Below are positions 8,321-17,449 of a DNA stretch of 64,000 nt, piece by piece. The DNA comes from JARRKC01 sp963723965 (GTDB taxonomy: Bacteria > Acidobacteriota > UBA6911 > RPQK01 > JAPXNP01). The translations under genes and the position numbers were made by a program. How positions within the stretch are numbered: position 1 is the stretch's first letter; each line of letters opens with the position of its first letter. Under the pieces are notes generated by a model. The model searched no databases. It was given only the letters and a program-made list of their open reading frames with translations, and was not told the DNA's origin. The stretch is taken from the NCBI GenBank assembly GCA_963723965.1, contig CAVRSV010000016.1:232140-296139 (forward strand), read 5' to 3'.

Positions 8321-9295
8321 ATGAGCCGACTCCGGGCAGTGGCACTTCTGACTGGACTCTTGTTGGGCGCGGGGTGCTCCGAATCCCAGAACCAACCCGC
8401 CGCAACGGGCCCCACCATCGCAGTCATCCCCAAGGGAACCACCCATAGCTTCTGGCGCTCCGTGGAGGCCGGCGCCAAGCAGGCCGGACAGGAGCTGTCG
8501 GTCCAGATCATCTGGAAGGGGCCCCTGAAGGAGAACGACCGGGCCATGCAGATCGCCCTGGTGGAACAGTTCGTCACCGACGGGGTCGACGGCATCGTGC
8601 TGGCGCCGTTGGATGAGACCGCTCTCGTGCGACCCGTACGGGAGGCGGCGGCGCGCAAGATCCCGGTGGTGATCTTCGACTCCGCCCTCAAGGGCGAGGT
8701 GGGCAAGGACTTCATCAGCTTCGTCGCCACCGACAACTACGCGGGCGGACAGATGGCGGGCAACGAGATGATCGAACTCCTCGGCGGGAAGGGGAAGGTC
8801 GCCCTCCTGCGCTACCAGGTCGGATCGGCCAGTACCGATGAGAGGGAGCAGGGATTTCTCGACGTCATGGCCCAACATCCGGAGGTCCAGATCCTGGTCG
8901 AAAACCAGTACGGAGGCGCCACCTCCGGCGAGTCCCTGCAGAAGGCCGAGGAGATGCTCGATACCCTGCGCCAGGCCGACGGCATCTTCTGCCCCAATGA
9001 ATCGACCACCTACGGGATGCTCGTCGCCCTGCGCAAGCACGCGCTGGCGGGCAAGGTCCGCTTCGTGGGATTCGATTCCTCGGCGGAATTGATCCGCGGG
9101 CTCGAAAACGGCGAGATCGATGCCCTGGTGGTTCAGAACCCCCGGAAGATGGGAGACCTCGCGGTGAGGACCGTGGTCGACTATCTGCACGGCCAGAAGG
9201 TGCCCGAGCGGATCGATACGGGTGTCGAACTGGTGACGAAGCAGAACCTCCAGGAGCCCACGATCCAGGAACTCGTGAAGCCCATCGGGGAGTGA
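8321..9295 (+). CDS. Sugar/nucleoside ABC transporter substrate-binding lipoprotein (RbsB-like)
   Basis: A 324-residue periplasmic binding protein. The lipoprotein signal ends LLLGAGC with C19 as the lipidated residue. The mature part is a type I periplasmic-binding fold: TIAVIPKGTTHSFWRSVEAG, VDGIVLAPLDET, the IPVVIFDS strand and FVGFDSSAELIRGL are hallmarks of the RbsB/pentose-binding group. It captures a sugar (ribose, xylose, galactose or similar) and delivers it to the permease encoded downstream. The start is chosen at the signal peptide. The gene is first of a three-gene operon behind a consensus promoter. Confidence 0.92.
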   Translation: MSRLRAVALLTGLLLGAGCSESQNQPAATGPTIAVIPKGTTHSFWRSVEAGAKQAGQELSVQIIWKGPLKENDRAMQIALVEQFVTDGVDGIVLAPLDETALVRPVREAAARKIPVVIFDSALKGEVGKDFISFVATDNYAGGQMAGNEMIELLGGKGKVALLRYQVGSASTDEREQGFLDVMAQHPEVQILVENQYGGATSGESLQKAEEMLDTLRQADGIFCPNESTTYGMLVALRKHALAGKVRFVGFDSSAELIRGLENGEIDALVVQNPRKMGDLAVRTVVDYLHGQKVPERIDTGVELVTKQNLQEPTIQELVKPIGE

Positions 9296-9299
9296 CGCC

Positions 9300-10823
9300 T
9301 TGTCTTCCGAACGGCTTCGCCTCCAGATGCAGGGCATCTCCAAACGGTTTGGCGCGACCATCGCCCTCGAGGACGTCGGGCTGAGCGTCGCTCCGGGAGA
9401 GGTCCACGCGCTGGTGGGGGAAAACGGAGCCGGCAAGAGCACCCTGATGAAGGTGCTGTCGGGGGCCTATCAGCCGGATTCCGGTTCGATCCGGCTGGAC
9501 GGCGAGCCCTACCGTCCGAGCGATCCCCTGGCCGGGCGCCAGGCCGGTGTGGCCATGATCTATCAGGAGCTGTCCCTGGCCCCGCACCTGTCGATCGAGG
9601 AGAACATCCTGCTCGGCGTCGAGCCCGCCCGGGGGCCCTGGATCCGGCGCGGAGAACTCCGGCGCACGGCCCTCGATGCGATGAGTCAACTGGGGCTGGA
9701 ACACCTCGATCCCACGATGCCGGTTTCGTCGCTCTCCATCGCCGAACAGCAGCTGGTGGAACTGGCCCGAGCCGTGGCGGTCGGCTGCCGCGTGCTGGTT
9801 CTCGACGAACCCACCAGCACCCTGACGCAGGAGGACATCGGGCGGCTGTTCGATCTGATCCATACGCTGCGCGGCCGGGGCTATGCCGTGATCTATATCT
9901 CCCACTTCCTGGAAGAGGTGACGGAAGTCAGCGACCGTTTCACCGTCCTGCGCGACGGCCGGGTCGTGGGCTCGGGTGAGACGGCCGGCGTGACCTCGGG
10001 CCGACTGGCTTCGATGATGGTGGGAAGGCCCGTGGAAGACCTTTATCCCAGAAGCTCCCGCCGCCCCGGTGAAGTAGTGGTCGAGCTGCGGGGACTGTCC
10101 GGCCCGCACTATCCCCGTTCGGCTTCGCTCGAGCTGCGTCGGGGAGAGGTTCTGGGGATCGCGGGCCTGATCGGCGCCGGCCGGACCGAGATGCTGCGCA
10201 CCCTGTTCGGCCTCGAGCAGGTCCGCAGCGGCGAGGTGAAAGTGGGGGCTTACGTCGGGCCTGCCTCCCCGGCGCGCCGCTGGGGCCAGAAGGTGGGCTA
10301 TCTCAGCGAGGATCGCAAGCAGGAGGGGCTCGCTCTGAATTTGAGTGTGGCCGACAACATCACCCTGACCAGTCTCGGGAACTACGGTCCCTGGGGCCTG
10401 GTCCTGCCCGGCCGCCAGGATCGGGCTTCCCGCAGCTGGATCGAACGGCTCTCCATCAAGTGCCAGCATCCCCGACAGCAGGTCCAGGAGCTCTCGGGGG
10501 GGAATCAGCAAAAGGTGGCCCTGGCTCGACTGCTCTGCCACGAGGTGGACGTCCTGTTGCTCGACGAGCCGACCCGGGGAATCGACGTGGGTTCCAAGGC
10601 CGAGATCTACCGGTTGATCGACGGTCTGGCTGCGGGAGACCCCGCCGCCGGCATCGCGCCGCGATCCATCCTGATGGTCAGCAGCTACCTTCCCGAACTG
10701 CTGGGGGTCTGCGACCGGATCGCCGTGATGTGCCGTGGAATCCTGTTTCCGGCCCGGCCGGCGGCCGAGCTGACGGAGCACGACATCATGGTGGAAGCCA
10801 CCGGATCGGGAGGAGCGGCATGA
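9300..10823 (+). CDS. Sugar ABC transporter ATP-binding protein, two nucleotide-binding domains (RbsA/MglA-like)
   Basis: 507 residues with two tandem ABC domains, as in RbsA, MglA and XylG. Domain 1 has Walker A GENGAGKST and Walker B VLVLDEPTSTL, with a signature degenerated to SLSIAEQQLVELARA. Domain 2 has the usual degenerate Walker A (GLIGAGRTEM), a canonical signature LSGGNQQKVALAR and Walker B VLLLDEPTRGID. This asymmetry is normal for the family. The start is either TTG 9300 or ATG 9327; both keep the first strand. It lies 4 nt after the binding-protein gene and overlaps the permease gene by 4 nt. Confidence 0.93.
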   Translation: MSSERLRLQMQGISKRFGATIALEDVGLSVAPGEVHALVGENGAGKSTLMKVLSGAYQPDSGSIRLDGEPYRPSDPLAGRQAGVAMIYQELSLAPHLSIEENILLGVEPARGPWIRRGELRRTALDAMSQLGLEHLDPTMPVSSLSIAEQQLVELARAVAVGCRVLVLDEPTSTLTQEDIGRLFDLIHTLRGRGYAVIYISHFLEEVTEVSDRFTVLRDGRVVGSGETAGVTSGRLASMMVGRPVEDLYPRSSRRPGEVVVELRGLSGPHYPRSASLELRRGEVLGIAGLIGAGRTEMLRTLFGLEQVRSGEVKVGAYVGPASPARRWGQKVGYLSEDRKQEGLALNLSVADNITLTSLGNYGPWGLVLPGRQDRASRSWIERLSIKCQHPRQQVQELSGGNQQKVALARLLCHEVDVLLLDEPTRGIDVGSKAEIYRLIDGLAAGDPAAGIAPRSILMVSSYLPELLGVCDRIAVMCRGILFPARPAAELTEHDIMVEATGSGGAA

Positions 10824-11788
10824 CGAGTCCCGGGAAAGCCGTGGGCCGCTGGTTGAACAAGTTCGGGCCGCTCATCGGGCTGGCCTTCGTCTTTCTCATC
10901 TTCGCCGTGGCCCGCCCCCAGACCTTCCTGAGCTGGAGCAACCTGGAGGTAATGCTGCTGCAGACCACCGTGGTGGGAGCGGCGGCTCTGGGCATGACCC
11001 TCGTCATCATCTCCGGCGGCATCGATCTTTCGGTGGGCTCGAACATCGCCCTCTGCACGGTGGCCATCGCCCTGCTGCTGCAGGCCGGGGCGCCGCCTCT
11101 GCTGGCCGCTCTGGGCGGCGTGGCCGCCGGATCCGCCGTCGGCTTCTTCATCGGCGGCCTGATCACGCGCCTGCGTCTGACGCCCTTCATCGTGACCCTG
11201 GGGATGTGGGGCGCGGTCCGCGGTCTGGCCAAGGGACTGGCCGGCGAACAGATGGTCATGGCCCCCGATACCTGGCTCAACACGCTTCTGACCACCATCG
11301 GATCGGACCGGCGCTGGATGCTCCTGCCGAGCGGTGTCTGGCTGACGCTGGCCCTGGCCCTGCTGATTTCGGCCGTCCTCCGCTACACGCGCTTCGGGCG
11401 CCACGTCTATGCCGTCGGCTCGAATGAACAGACCGCCCGGCTGTGCGGCGTTCGGGTCAACCGGACCAAGCTGTTCATCTACGGGCTCGGCGGCGCTCTG
11501 GCCGGGTTCGGGGGCGTGCTGCAGTTTTCCTATCTGACGCTGGGAGATCCCACCACCGCCATCGGACTCGAACTCGACGTGATCGCCGCCGTCGTCATCG
11601 GCGGGGGCAGCCTGTCGGGCGGCGAAGGCTCGGTCCCGGGCTCCATGATCGGGGCGCTCATCATGACCGTCGTGGCCAACGGGTGCACCAAACTCGGTCT
11701 CGACAACTGGGTCCAGGAGATCGTCACCGGCGCCATCATCATCCTTGCCGTCGCCCTGGATCAGCTTCGTCATCGGCGAAACACGTAG
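10820..11788 (+). CDS. Sugar ABC transporter permease (RbsC-like)
   Basis: A 322-residue permease of the branched-chain/ribose class with eight to ten hydrophobic segments. The conserved TLVIISGGIDLSVGS motif after the second helix and the late YAVGSNEQTARLCGV coupling loop place it in the RbsC/XylH/MglC group. It starts at ATG 10820, overlapping the ATPase stop (ATGA). With its two upstream neighbours it forms a complete importer. Confidence 0.93.
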   Translation: MTSPGKAVGRWLNKFGPLIGLAFVFLIFAVARPQTFLSWSNLEVMLLQTTVVGAAALGMTLVIISGGIDLSVGSNIALCTVAIALLLQAGAPPLLAALGGVAAGSAVGFFIGGLITRLRLTPFIVTLGMWGAVRGLAKGLAGEQMVMAPDTWLNTLLTTIGSDRRWMLLPSGVWLTLALALLISAVLRYTRFGRHVYAVGSNEQTARLCGVRVNRTKLFIYGLGGALAGFGGVLQFSYLTLGDPTTAIGLELDVIAAVVIGGGSLSGGEGSVPGSMIGALIMTVVANGCTKLGLDNWVQEIVTGAIIILAVALDQLRHRRNT

Positions 11789-11797
11789 GTCGGCTGT

Positions 11798-13009
11798 ATG
11801 AATTGGCTCTGGTTGTCACTGTTGGTCCTGGTCGTCGGCTGCAGCCTTTCCGGAACCGGCCCGCAGGCGTTCGATGCGGGCCCGCAGGCTCGTCGGCTTT
11901 GCCGTGAAACCCTTCTGCTGGATACGCATATTGATCTTCCGTACCGCCTTCACGAGCACTGGGAGGAGGTTTCCCGGCGGACCGAGACCGGGGAGTTCGA
12001 TTTCGAGCGGGCCCGTCGCGGCGGCCTCAACGCCGCCTTCTTGGCCATCTATGTGCCGGCCTCCTACGGGGAATCGGAAGCGCTCGAACTGGCGGAGACC
12101 GAGATCGGCCTGGTGGAAAAGCTTGCCGCCGATCATCCTGCGCAATGTGTGATCGGAAGAAATGCGGATGACATCGAAGCCGGATTCAAGGAGGGCAGGC
12201 TGGTGCTGGCCCTCGGACTGGAAAACGGGTCCCCCATTGGCGCTGATCCGGGGCGGCTGGCCTATTTCTACCAGCGCGGCATCCGCTACATCACGCTCAC
12301 CCATGCGCTCAACAACCCGCTCAGCGACTCCTCCTTCGACTCGAGCCGGCGCTGGCACGGCCTCAGCCCCCTGGGCCGGGAGGTGGTGCGCGAGATGAAC
12401 CGGCTGGGAATCATGGTGGACGTCTCCCACGTCTCCGACGAGGCCTTCGAGCAGATCCTCGAGATCAGCCGGACCCCGGTCCTGGCGACCCATTCGTCCT
12501 GCCGCCATTTCACGCCGGGCTGGGAACGCAACCTGAGCGACGAGATGATCCGCGCCCTGGCCGAACGGGGCGGCGTCGTCCAGATCAATTTCGGGTCGAT
12601 GTTCATCACCGAGGCCTACCAGAAAGCCAGTGCCCGGCTGTTTGCTCATCTCGGGCAGCTCATGGAGCGCGACGGGCTGGCGCAGAACTCGCCGGAGATC
12701 CGGGCCGCGGGCCGCCAGTGGATGCAGGCGCACCCTCTGCCGCGAGTGACGGTGGCCGACGTGGCCGATCACATCGACCACGTGGTGGGCCTGGTAGGCA
12801 TCGACCACGTGGGGCTGGGTTCCGACTTCGACGGCGTCGAAGGTCATCTGCCCGAAGGGCTGCGGGATGTCTCCGAGTACCCGAATCTGATCCAGGAGCT
12901 GTTGTCGCGGGGATACAGCGCCGCCGACATTCGGAAAATCTGCGCGGAAAACGCCCTGCGTGTCTGGCGGGCCGTCGAAGCCTTTGGCAGCGAATCCCAA
13001 AATGGGTAG
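11798..13009 (+). CDS. Membrane dipeptidase, peptidase M19 family lipoprotein
   Basis: A 403-residue zinc dipeptidase of the renal dipeptidase family. The lipobox LVVGC places C15 as the lipid anchor, so the enzyme acts in the periplasm or at the cell surface. Zinc ligands visible are H44 and D46 (DTHID), the bridging glutamate in LALGLENG, the histidines in VDVSHVSDEAF and ATHSSCRH, and the catalytic aspartate in GSDFDGV. Family members cleave dipeptides and sometimes beta-lactam-like substrates. It follows the permease gene by 9 nt and is probably co-transcribed, which could link peptide scavenging with the importer. Confidence 0.92.
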   Translation: MNWLWLSLLVLVVGCSLSGTGPQAFDAGPQARRLCRETLLLDTHIDLPYRLHEHWEEVSRRTETGEFDFERARRGGLNAAFLAIYVPASYGESEALELAETEIGLVEKLAADHPAQCVIGRNADDIEAGFKEGRLVLALGLENGSPIGADPGRLAYFYQRGIRYITLTHALNNPLSDSSFDSSRRWHGLSPLGREVVREMNRLGIMVDVSHVSDEAFEQILEISRTPVLATHSSCRHFTPGWERNLSDEMIRALAERGGVVQINFGSMFITEAYQKASARLFAHLGQLMERDGLAQNSPEIRAAGRQWMQAHPLPRVTVADVADHIDHVVGLVGIDHVGLGSDFDGVEGHLPEGLRDVSEYPNLIQELLSRGYSAADIRKICAENALRVWRAVEAFGSESQNG

Positions 13010-13012
13010 AAT
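12984..13012 (+). promoter_or_regulatory. Sigma-70-type promoter for ferritin, overlapping the dipeptidase stop
   Basis: TTGGCA (12984-12989), a 17-nt spacer and TAGAAT (13007-13012). The -10 box includes the TAG stop codon of the dipeptidase gene. It leaves a leader of about 60 nt before the ferritin start. Confidence 0.65.
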
Positions 13013-13079
13013 AGGTATTAACTAACCTGTTGAACCAACAAACCTTAACGACACATTTCTGCACAGGGAAGGAAGAGAA

Positions 13080-13574
13080 ATGCTGAGCAAGAAGATAGAG
13101 AAAGCTTTCAACGAGCAGCTGAATGCCGAATTGAACTCGTCTTACGTCTACCTCGCACTGGCGACCTACTTCGCGGAGAAGAACCTGGACGGCTTTGCGC
13201 ACTGGATGAAGGTCCAGGCCAAGGAAGAGGTGGAGCATGCCATGAAGTTCTACGGCTACATCATCAGCCGGGGCGGCCGGGTTGTGCTGGGCAAGATCGA
13301 CGCGCCCAAGTCGGATTGGCCCTCGCCTCTGGAAGGGTTCAAGACGGCCCTCGACCACGAGCGGATGATCACGGGCCGGATCAACGACCTGGTGGCGCTG
13401 GCCGGCAAAGAAGACGATCATGCCTCGCACCAGTTCCTGATGTGGTTCGTCGCCGAACAGGTCGAGGAAGAGGATTCGGTCGGCCGCGTCGTGGAGCGGC
13501 TCAAGCTGGTCGGTGACTCGCCGAACGGCCTGCTCATGATGGATCACACCCTCGGCCAGCGGGCCCGCGGATAA
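13080..13574 (+). CDS. ftnA: Non-haem ferritin (iron storage)
   Basis: A 164-residue four-helix-bundle ferritin. It begins MLSKKIEKAFNEQLNAEL with the first ferroxidase glutamate in the QLNAELNSSYVYLA helix. The EEVEHAMKF motif supplies the central glutamates and histidine, and later glutamates lie in EQVEEEDSVGRVVERL. It has no haem-binding methionine pattern of bacterioferritin, so it is the FtnA type. It oxidises Fe(II) and stores it as a mineral core in the cytoplasm. GGAAGGAAGAG precedes the ATG, and its own promoter overlaps the upstream gene. Confidence 0.94.
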   Translation: MLSKKIEKAFNEQLNAELNSSYVYLALATYFAEKNLDGFAHWMKVQAKEEVEHAMKFYGYIISRGGRVVLGKIDAPKSDWPSPLEGFKTALDHERMITGRINDLVALAGKEDDHASHQFLMWFVAEQVEEEDSVGRVVERLKLVGDSPNGLLMMDHTLGQRARG

Positions 13575-13630
13575 GACTGGAACAGCCTGGGACCGACGGC
13601 ACGGATGGGACCGCAGCGACGACTTGCCGG

Positions 13631-15041
13631 TTAGCCCCCGGTGAGGGAGGGCAGCGTCCCGTCCGTTCCGGAAGCCCCTGCCGCCCCGGGCCGACCCATT
13701 GAGGCCTGGCGTGCCCCCAGCCAGAACGCCAGCAACAGCCAGCCGAGGCACAGCCCCACCGCCACGAACGAGACCCCCCGCAGGGAGAAACCGACCAGGA
13801 TCAGCAGGGCGTAGAGCCAGGCACCCAGTTGATCCCCGCTGCGATAGACCAGTGTGTCGATCAGGTTCTTGGCCTTGTATTTGTCCTCCCGGTCGAGCAC
13901 GGTGAAGAGGATCTCCCGCGCCGGCCGGCTCAGGGCGTAGTTGGAGGAGCGCCGCAGCACCTGGAAGAGGATCAGAGGGGCGAGGGCCTGTCGGATTCCG
14001 AGCAGGAGGAACCCTCCCACACTGATGATGGGCAGCACGGCAAGCGTCGCTCCGACGCCCAACCGGCGCAGGACCCGGGCGGTCAGGAAGATCTGCGTCA
14101 CGATGGTGACCAGATTGACAACCAGATCGATGGAGGCGAACACGGCGGTGCGTCGGGCCCGGTCGGAGAACTCCCGCGCGATGATCTCGGCCTGCTGGAA
14201 ATAGACCAGCGACGAGCTCACGGTGAACAGCAGAATGAAGGCCATGATCCCGATGAGGTAGCGGCTCTGCAGCGTGTGCCGCAGGCCGGCCCAGACGGAC
14301 CCGCCGATGGGCGACTCTTCTCCGGCCTTCCCCGGCCGACCCGCGGATCCGGCCGCCCGGACCGCCACCCCGTCTTCCGCCCGCGCGGTGACGACCGCCG
14401 CCGCCGTCCCATCCCGCCGGCGACGGATCACGGCCTGCGCGCAGTGCACCGCCGCCTCGATGAGCACCACCGCGATCAGGATCAGATTCACCGGTCCGAG
14501 CAGCGTCGCCAGCAACGCCGTCGTGGCGGCGCCGACGATGGCTCCCAGGGTTCCCCCGAAGGCGATGAAGCCGAAGACCCGCTTGCCCTGTTCCGACCGG
14601 AAGGCAGTCCACCATGAGCGCCCAGAAGACGGAAACCACGAAGAGGTTGAACACGCTCGTCCAGACGTAGAAGACGCGGCCGACCCAGATGTTGGCGCTG
14701 CCTTCGGACAGGGTCAGCAGGAAGAAGAAGACGAGCAGGTTGAGGGCGAAGAAACGGTAGATCCAGCTGATGAAGGCGGCCCTCGGCAGCCGGGCGACGA
14801 GGCGCGTGAACAGAGGATGGGCCACCAGCATGACGGCCAGGGTGCCGCTCCAGAGCCAGGGCATGTTGCCCACCCCGCCGGCGAGGCCCATCTCGTCCCG
14901 CAGCGGGCGCAGGATGTAGTAGCCGGACAGAATGCAGAAAAAGTAGAGCCACGACCAGAGCGCCGGGCCCAGCTCCTCCGGGTTCAGACGCAGCAGCCTC
15001 GCCAGGACCTGCGACACTAGGCTCCGGGGCGGGCGTGCCAT
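13631..15041 (-). pseudogene. ATP/ADP translocase-family (Npt/Tlc, MFS-like) transporter, frameshifted
   Basis: The N-terminal part (from ATG 15041) carries YYILRPLRDEMG, the first-helix signature of the nucleotide transporter (Tlc/Npt) family. It continues to FWALMVDC and then loses frame. The continuation FRSEQGKRVFGFIAFGG and the last 320 residues are in the next frame. Removing one G at 14603-14604 rejoins them into a protein of about 470 residues with roughly 12 hydrophobic segments. In obligate parasites these proteins exchange ATP for ADP; in free-living bacteria their substrate is unknown. The start overlaps the upstream epimerase stop by 25 bp, so the pair is an operon. The break may be a sequencing error. 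Confidence 0.75.
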
Positions 15042-16117
15042 GCCTGGAGGACCTCCCGCTCGCGTTCGGCCGTCAGGCCGGCCCGCAGCTTCTCCCTGCG
15101 TTCCCTGGGCAGCGCGCGAAACCACTCGAGCGTATCCCGCGCGGTGTCGGCCAGCGGACGGAAGGTCAGGCCGGCGGCGAACGCCCGGCTGCAGTCGAAG
15201 CGGGAGAAGCCCGCCGTTTCCGGTGTGGACGGGACCCAGACCGGCATATCGGACCAGGCGCGCACCTTGTGCTCGTCCAGGAAATCGGGCGCGACCCAGG
15301 TAAACGACACCTCCGCCGTAGTCACCGCGCGAATCCCGTACAGCATCTCGGCCATCGACAGGGGAGCTTTCGGCCCGGTGGCGTTGTAGACTCCCGTGGC
15401 GCGTCGCTCCAGCAGGTCGACCATCCAGCCCGCGAGATCCCGCACGTCGACGATCTGAACCGGATCCTCGGGATGGCCGGGCGCCAGGACCTCACCGCCC
15501 CGGTCGATGCGCGCCGGCCAGTAGGTGAAGCGATCGGAACGGTCGCCGGGCCCCACGATCAGGCCGGGTCGAACCACGATGGAGCGGCCCGCAAAAGCGG
15601 TTTCGGCCTCCTTCTCGCAGAGCGCCTTCAGGGGGCCGTAGGTGGCGCCGGTGACCTCCTCGACGGTCGGGTCCTCCAGCTTGCCCACCGGCGACGACTC
15701 GGTCATGCCGATGATGCTGTCGTCCGAGAACACGGACAGGGAGGAGACGAAAAGATAACGCTCGGCGGACTCGCTCAGTAGGCTGGCCGACTGGCGGACC
15801 CAGCGCGGAATGGACGCGGAGTTGTCGATGACCACGTCCCAGGAGCGTCCCTTCAGGGTCTCCAGATCGTCGTTGCGGTCTCCCCGGAGCTGTTCGATGT
15901 CGGGGAACAGATCCGGCGCCGTCTTGCCCCGGTTGAACAGCGTGACCTGGTGGCCTCTGCGGCGCGCGTACTCCACCTGGTGGGGGCCCAGGAAGCCCGT
16001 CCCTCCGAGGATCAGGATTCGCATCGGCGAAGGGGCCTTGCCCGGAGCCCCGAAACTCCGGGCGGAAACGGCGGCGACGGCGGTGGTGGCAAGGAATTCC
16101 CGACGTGATGTCTTCAT
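15017..16117 (-). CDS. Tat-exported NAD-dependent epimerase/dehydratase family protein
   Basis: 366 residues. The N-terminus MKTSRREFLATTAVAA is a twin-arginine signal peptide. The mature domain is an extended SDR: the nucleotide-binding loop GGTGFLG, a VVIDNSAS strand, SSLSVFSDD and an active-site YGPLK in place of YxxxK. Catalysis is not certain because the serine/tyrosine pair is altered. Tat export implies that the cofactor is bound before transport. It precedes the broken transporter gene with a 25-bp overlap. AGGGAG lies just upstream of the start. Confidence 0.85.
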   Translation of the reverse strand: MKTSRREFLATTAVAAVSARSFGAPGKAPSPMRILILGGTGFLGPHQVEYARRRGHQVTLFNRGKTAPDLFPDIEQLRGDRNDDLETLKGRSWDVVIDNSASIPRWVRQSASLLSESAERYLFVSSLSVFSDDSIIGMTESSPVGKLEDPTVEEVTGATYGPLKALCEKEAETAFAGRSIVVRPGLIVGPGDRSDRFTYWPARIDRGGEVLAPGHPEDPVQIVDVRDLAGWMVDLLERRATGVYNATGPKAPLSMAEMLYGIRAVTTAEVSFTWVAPDFLDEHKVRAWSDMPVWVPSTPETAGFSRFDCSRAFAAGLTFRPLADTARDTLEWFRALPRERREKLRAGLTAEREREVLQAWHARPGA

Positions 16118-16204
16118 TGCATCTCCCTGGATTCCCCTGAGTCCGGCGCGTCCGGACCTCGCTGGGAAAACGCGGCGCGATTCTAACCGGCGGCCGGTGA
16201 GGCG

Positions 16205-16732
16205 TCAACGGGCGGCCTCGCGCACGAGGTGTCGGAGCTCCGGTCGAAGGAGCTTCTCCCAGGCCAGCCGCACGGCGGCCGGCGACCCGGGCAGTGACAC
16301 CAGAATCCTCCCCTCACACAGCCCTGCGGTGGCGCGTGAGAGCATGGCGGCCGCCCCGATCTCCTGGTAGCTCAGCATGCGAAAGAGCTCGCCGAAGCCG
16401 GGCAGCGTCTTGTCGAGTCGCCGGCGAACCACCTCGTACGTCCCGTCGCGACTCGACAGGCCCGTTCCGCCGTTGACGAGGATCGCCTGGGCCGGGGAAC
16501 GGAGCAGATCGCCGAGGGCCCCGTCGATCTCGGCCGGCTCGTCGCGCACCAGGCGGTAGTCGAGGACCTGGTGCCCTTCCTGCCGGAGGCTCTCGGCCAG
16601 GAACCGGCCGCTGCGGTCGGTCTCGAAATCGCGCGTGTCGCTGACGGTCAGGAGGGCCACCCGCAGCGGGCCCAGACGCTCGGCCTCGGCGCGGTGCTGC
16701 CGGTGGGATTCGGCGTCGTCCGCGGCGCTCAT
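16205..16732 (-). CDS. moaB: Molybdenum cofactor biosynthesis protein MoaB/MogA family
   Basis: A 175-residue MoCF-domain protein that binds molybdopterin and takes part in its adenylylation. Visible landmarks are RVALLTVSDTRDFETDRSG, the GGTGLSSRDGTYE loop, the LPGFGELFRMLSYQEIG helix and SLPGSPAAV near the end. The ATG at 16732 overlaps the TGA of the Trm112-like gene (ATGA), which fixes the start. No other molybdopterin genes are in the window, so its pathway partners must be elsewhere. Confidence 0.88.
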   Translation of the reverse strand: MSAADDAESHRQHRAEAERLGPLRVALLTVSDTRDFETDRSGRFLAESLRQEGHQVLDYRLVRDEPAEIDGALGDLLRSPAQAILVNGGTGLSSRDGTYEVVRRRLDKTLPGFGELFRMLSYQEIGAAAMLSRATAGLCEGRILVSLPGSPAAVRLAWEKLLRPELRHLVREAAR

Positions 16733-16995
16733 TCCGCGGGGGGAGGAACGGGGAGCTGATCCACCGGGGTGTCCTTCCACTTTTCGCCTTCCTCGACCAG
16801 CATGACGGGGATGCCGTCGCGGATCGGGTACTTGTAGCCGTTGTCCTCGCAGACCAGCCAGCAGTCGTGGACCAGCGTCAGCCGTCCGGGGTCGTCTCCG
16901 TATTCCTTGGAACGCACGGCCACCGGGCAGCGCAGGATTTCGAGCAGCTCGGGATTGATAGGGGCAGTCTTTTCTTCCGTCTTTTCGTCCGTCAT
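16729..16995 (-). CDS. Trm112 family small protein
   Basis: An 88-residue protein. The core NPELLEILRCPVA and YPIRDGIPVMLVEE are the start and end blocks of the Trm112/YcaR family, which activate methyltransferases or act as small zinc-ribbon partners. The usual two CxxC zinc pairs are reduced: the first reads CPVA, and the second half has only C-W-L-V-C. It probably folds without structural zinc, or with a changed site. It lies 19 nt after the HIT gene and overlaps moaB. Confidence 0.8.
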   Translation of the reverse strand: MTDEKTEEKTAPINPELLEILRCPVAVRSKEYGDDPGRLTLVHDCWLVCEDNGYKYPIRDGIPVMLVEEGEKWKDTPVDQLPVPPPAE

Positions 16996-17014
16996 ATGGT
17001 GTTCATCCTGATGA

Positions 17015-17353
17015 CTAACCCGGGGGCCAGAGCATGCGACGGCCGCCCAGGACATGCAGGTGGAGGTGATCGACCGCCTGGCCGCCGTCACGGCCCACGT
17101 TGACCACCACGCGGTACCCATTCTCGTCCAGGCCCTCGGCGCGCGCAACCTCGGCCGCCTTCAGGAGCAGATGGCCGAGCAGCCGGTGGTCCTCGGGATC
17201 GGCCGCGGCCAGCGACGGGATCTCCTTCTTCGGGATCACCAGAATATGGGTCGGCGCCTGCGGGTCGATGTCGCGAAAGGCCAGGCAGAGTTCGTCCTGA
17301 TAGACGATATCGGCCGGGATCTCGCCCTCAATGATCTTCTTGAAGACCGTCAT
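17015..17353 (-). CDS. HIT family nucleotide-binding protein (HinT-like)
   Basis: A 112-residue histidine-triad hydrolase. FKKIIEGEIPADIVYQDE at the N-terminus and the triad VDHLHLHVLGGR near the C-terminus are diagnostic of the HinT branch, which hydrolyses adenosine phosphoramidates and related nucleotides in the cytoplasm. Length is typical. It is first of the HIT - Trm112 - moaB operon and is divergent from the MauE-like gene. Confidence 0.93.
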   Translation of the reverse strand: MTVFKKIIEGEIPADIVYQDELCLAFRDIDPQAPTHILVIPKKEIPSLAAADPEDHRLLGHLLLKAAEVARAEGLDENGYRVVVNVGRDGGQAVDHLHLHVLGGRRMLWPPG

Positions 17354-17434
17354 CCCTATATCCTGCTTCAAAACCGGACAAAGGTGAAGTGAATCAGGCA
17401 GATCGGCGGCTGGCAAAGGACCCGCCCGACAGGA

Positions 17435-17440
17435 TAGGAT
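17435..17440 (+). promoter_or_regulatory. Possible -10 box (TAGGAT) 9 nt before the MauE-like start
   Basis: TAGGAT ends 9 nt before ATG 17450 and no Shine-Dalgarno is present, so a leaderless transcript is possible. The -35 is poor. Confidence 0.35.
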
Positions 17441-17449
17441 CTTGGGGTT

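Noticed and set aside
12660..15125. 821-codon minus-strand frame read as one gene
   Set aside because: Only its first part (from 15041) is the transporter N-terminus. After the frameshift it runs out of frame through the transporter, ferritin and dipeptidase genes.
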